A program made the position numbers and the translations under genes. The notes below the pieces were generated by a model. It was not told where the DNA came from, did no database searches, and saw only the letters and a program-made list of their open reading frames with translations. This document shows, piece after piece, positions 6,537 to 6,934 of a DNA stretch of 6,934 nucleotides (position 1 is the stretch's first letter; each line of letters opens with the position of its first letter). The stretch comes from Lentisphaera sp. (GTDB lineage Bacteria > Verrucomicrobiota > Lentisphaeria > Victivallales > GWF2-50-93), in assembly GCA_020721745.1 (NCBI GenBank), contig DYMC01000128.1, forward strand, positions 1 to 6,934. Reading direction: 5' to 3'.

Positions 6537-6576
6537 ATTTCCGTTTAGGGCAATTGCCCTTGCCCTAAACGGAAAT
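6537..6576. repeat. Perfect 17-bp inverted repeat (hairpin) with 6-base loop
   Basis: The arm ATTTCCGTTTAGGGCAA (6537-6553) is matched exactly by its reverse complement at 6560-6576, around the loop TTGCCC. The loop repeats the first six bases of the right arm, giving a tandem TTGCCC-TTGCCC, so GGGCAA at 6548-6553 can pair with either copy. No T-run follows, so this is not a classical terminator. It may be a 3' boundary for the tRNA transcript, a pair of abutting mobile-element ends, or a protein-binding palindrome; the sequence does not decide. Confidence 0.85.
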
Positions 6577-6608
6577 AAGGGCGATTGATCAGCGAGCCAA
6601 AGTGTCCT

Positions 6609-6620
6609 CCTTGCCCTAAA
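6609..6620 (+). repeat. Direct repeat CCTTGCCCTAAA, second copy (first at 6558-6569)
   Basis: The 12 bases are identical to 6558-6569, which form part of the right arm of the hairpin, 51 bases upstream. Both hairpin and second copy also have a related sequence to the left: AGTGCCTCC at 6527-6535 before the hairpin and AGTGTCCTCC at 6601-6610 before this copy. The pattern suggests repeated terminal sequences of a mobile element or repeated binding sites. Confidence 0.6.
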
Positions 6621-6631
6621 ATAATTTTTTG

Positions 6632-6708
6632 ATGGTATCTATTCTCCCCCCGTTGGAAAAAACTTCTTTTTTTATCCTTTCCGCCCTTGAAAATGTCATA
6701 GATACCAT
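6632..6708. repeat. 11-bp inverted repeat, one arm inside the transposase promoter
   Basis: ATGGTATCTAT at 6632-6642 is the exact reverse complement of ATAGATACCAT at 6698-6708, with 55 bases between. The right arm lies in the spacer between the -35 and -10 hexamers of the promoter at 6687-6715 and ends just before the -10 box. A DNA-binding protein using both arms could repress this promoter by looping. This is inferred from position alone. Confidence 0.55.
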
Positions 6709-6715
6709 ATATACT
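6687..6715 (+). promoter_or_regulatory. Sigma-70 promoter of the transposase-like ORF
   Basis: TTGAAA (6687-6692) and TATACT (6710-6715) are separated by the ideal 17 bases, with one or two mismatches to consensus in total per hexamer. The start of transcription would be near 6721-6722, about 22 bases before the ATG at 6744. A Shine-Dalgarno sequence GGAGG stands at 6735-6739. Confidence 0.75.
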
Positions 6716-6743
6716 CTATGCAATCTAAAATCATGGAGGTTGT

Positions 6744-6934
6744 ATGAGTTTCATCCAACTGCAGAAGAACAGGAGCAAAGATGGAAGGCAGTTCACGTAC
6801 GTGCATCTTGCTTCGAGCGTGTGGAGAGGCAGGAAGAAGACACCGAAACAGGAACGCATCTATCTTGGAAGGCTTGACGAGAGCGGTAGAGAAATAATAA
6901 TATCCAAGGGTTTTCCGTCAAGATTTCAGGAGAG
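6744..6934 (+). CDS. Transposase-like protein, N-terminal 63 residues (runs off window)
   Basis: The frame starts at ATG 6744-6746 behind GGAGG (6735-6739, four bases away, slightly tight) and a good promoter, and stays open to the window end. It begins MSFIQLQKNRSKDGRQ, then FTYVHLASSVWRGRKKTPKQERIYLGRLDE. The layout is a basic start, a Y-V-x-L-x-x-S-V-x-x-G strand pair, then a 'Q-R-x-x-Y-L-G-R-L' strand. It resembles the N-terminus of transposases of the IS1634 branch of the IS4 superfamily, which typically open with a variant of 'YYYLVESVRxxGKxRQRxxxYLGxL'. Transposases of this kind have a DDE catalytic domain further on, which is outside the window, so activity and completeness cannot be judged. 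The assignment rests on pattern memory. Confidence 0.65.
   Translation, partial: MSFIQLQKNRSKDGRQFTYVHLASSVWRGRKKTPKQERIYLGRLDESGREIIISKGFPSRFQE

Larger units (their letters stand above)
6496..6743. other. Gene-free junction between tRNA and transposase-like ORF
   Basis: I find no credible reading frame in these 248 bases on either strand. The stretch looks more AT-rich than the housekeeping genes to the left, particularly its right half. It holds the 17-bp inverted repeat at 6537-6576, three copies of TTGCCCTAAA (one inverted, two direct), an 11-bp inverted repeat (6632-6642 with 6698-6708) and the promoter at 6687-6715. The left border of the mobile element probably falls in this stretch, but I cannot fix it because the right end is outside the window. 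Confidence 0.7.
6577..6934 (+). mobile_element. Probable left part of an insertion sequence, border unresolved
   Basis: A transposase-like frame (from 6744) with its own promoter lies behind a short, repeat-rich leader, as at the left end of an insertion sequence. The left border is uncertain: it could be near 6601-6620 (second TTGCCCTAAA copy), near 6632 (start of the 11-bp inverted repeat), or further left at the hairpin from 6537. Its right half and the second terminal repeat are outside the window. Confidence 0.4.

Noticed and set aside
6629..6877. Plus-strand frame of 82 codons overlapping the transposase-like ORF
   Set aside because: It starts before the promoter at 6687-6715, lacks a ribosome-binding site, and its second half is a shifted reading of the frame that resembles transposases.

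Overview
The window reads as ordinary bacterial chromosome, visibly GC-rich from about 180 to 6066. It carries housekeeping genes for transcription and translation, and the first part of an insertion-sequence-like element at the right edge. The primary sigma factor has a very long Lys/Ala/Pro-rich N-terminus and a region 2.4 reading WWIKQSMRRALANQSKTIRIPV. From memory of such proteins this recalls the PVC group (Verrucomicrobiota/Lentisphaerota). That placement is an inference and could be wrong.

Left part (1-4522, all minus strand): mfd, the transcription-repair coupling factor, is read leftward. It is followed after 52 bases by a ROK-family sugar kinase/regulator gene, then after 16 bases by the start of a small two-helix membrane protein that runs off the window. 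No terminator is visible between the three, so they could be one transcript. An 83-base AT-rich gap (4523-4605) separates mfd from the divergent sigma gene.

Middle part (4606-6341, plus strand): rpoD/sigA, then rpsU (ribosomal protein bS21) behind an almost ideal Shine-Dalgarno sequence, then a strong intrinsic terminator. Together they form a small sigma factor-bS21 unit without dnaG.

Right part (6342-6934, plus strand): a sigma-70-type promoter drives an initiator tRNA-Met (CAU). About 250 bases without a gene follow, holding a perfect 17-bp inverted repeat, repeated TTGCCCTAAA motifs and an 11-bp inverted repeat that overlaps a good promoter. That promoter serves a truncated ORF whose first 63 residues resemble the N-terminus of IS1634/IS4-type transposases.

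I see no CRISPR array, no defence or toxin-antitoxin genes, and nothing I would call a new system. The points most worth a second look are the histone-tail-like sigma N-terminus and the repeat-rich junction between the tRNA and the transposase.
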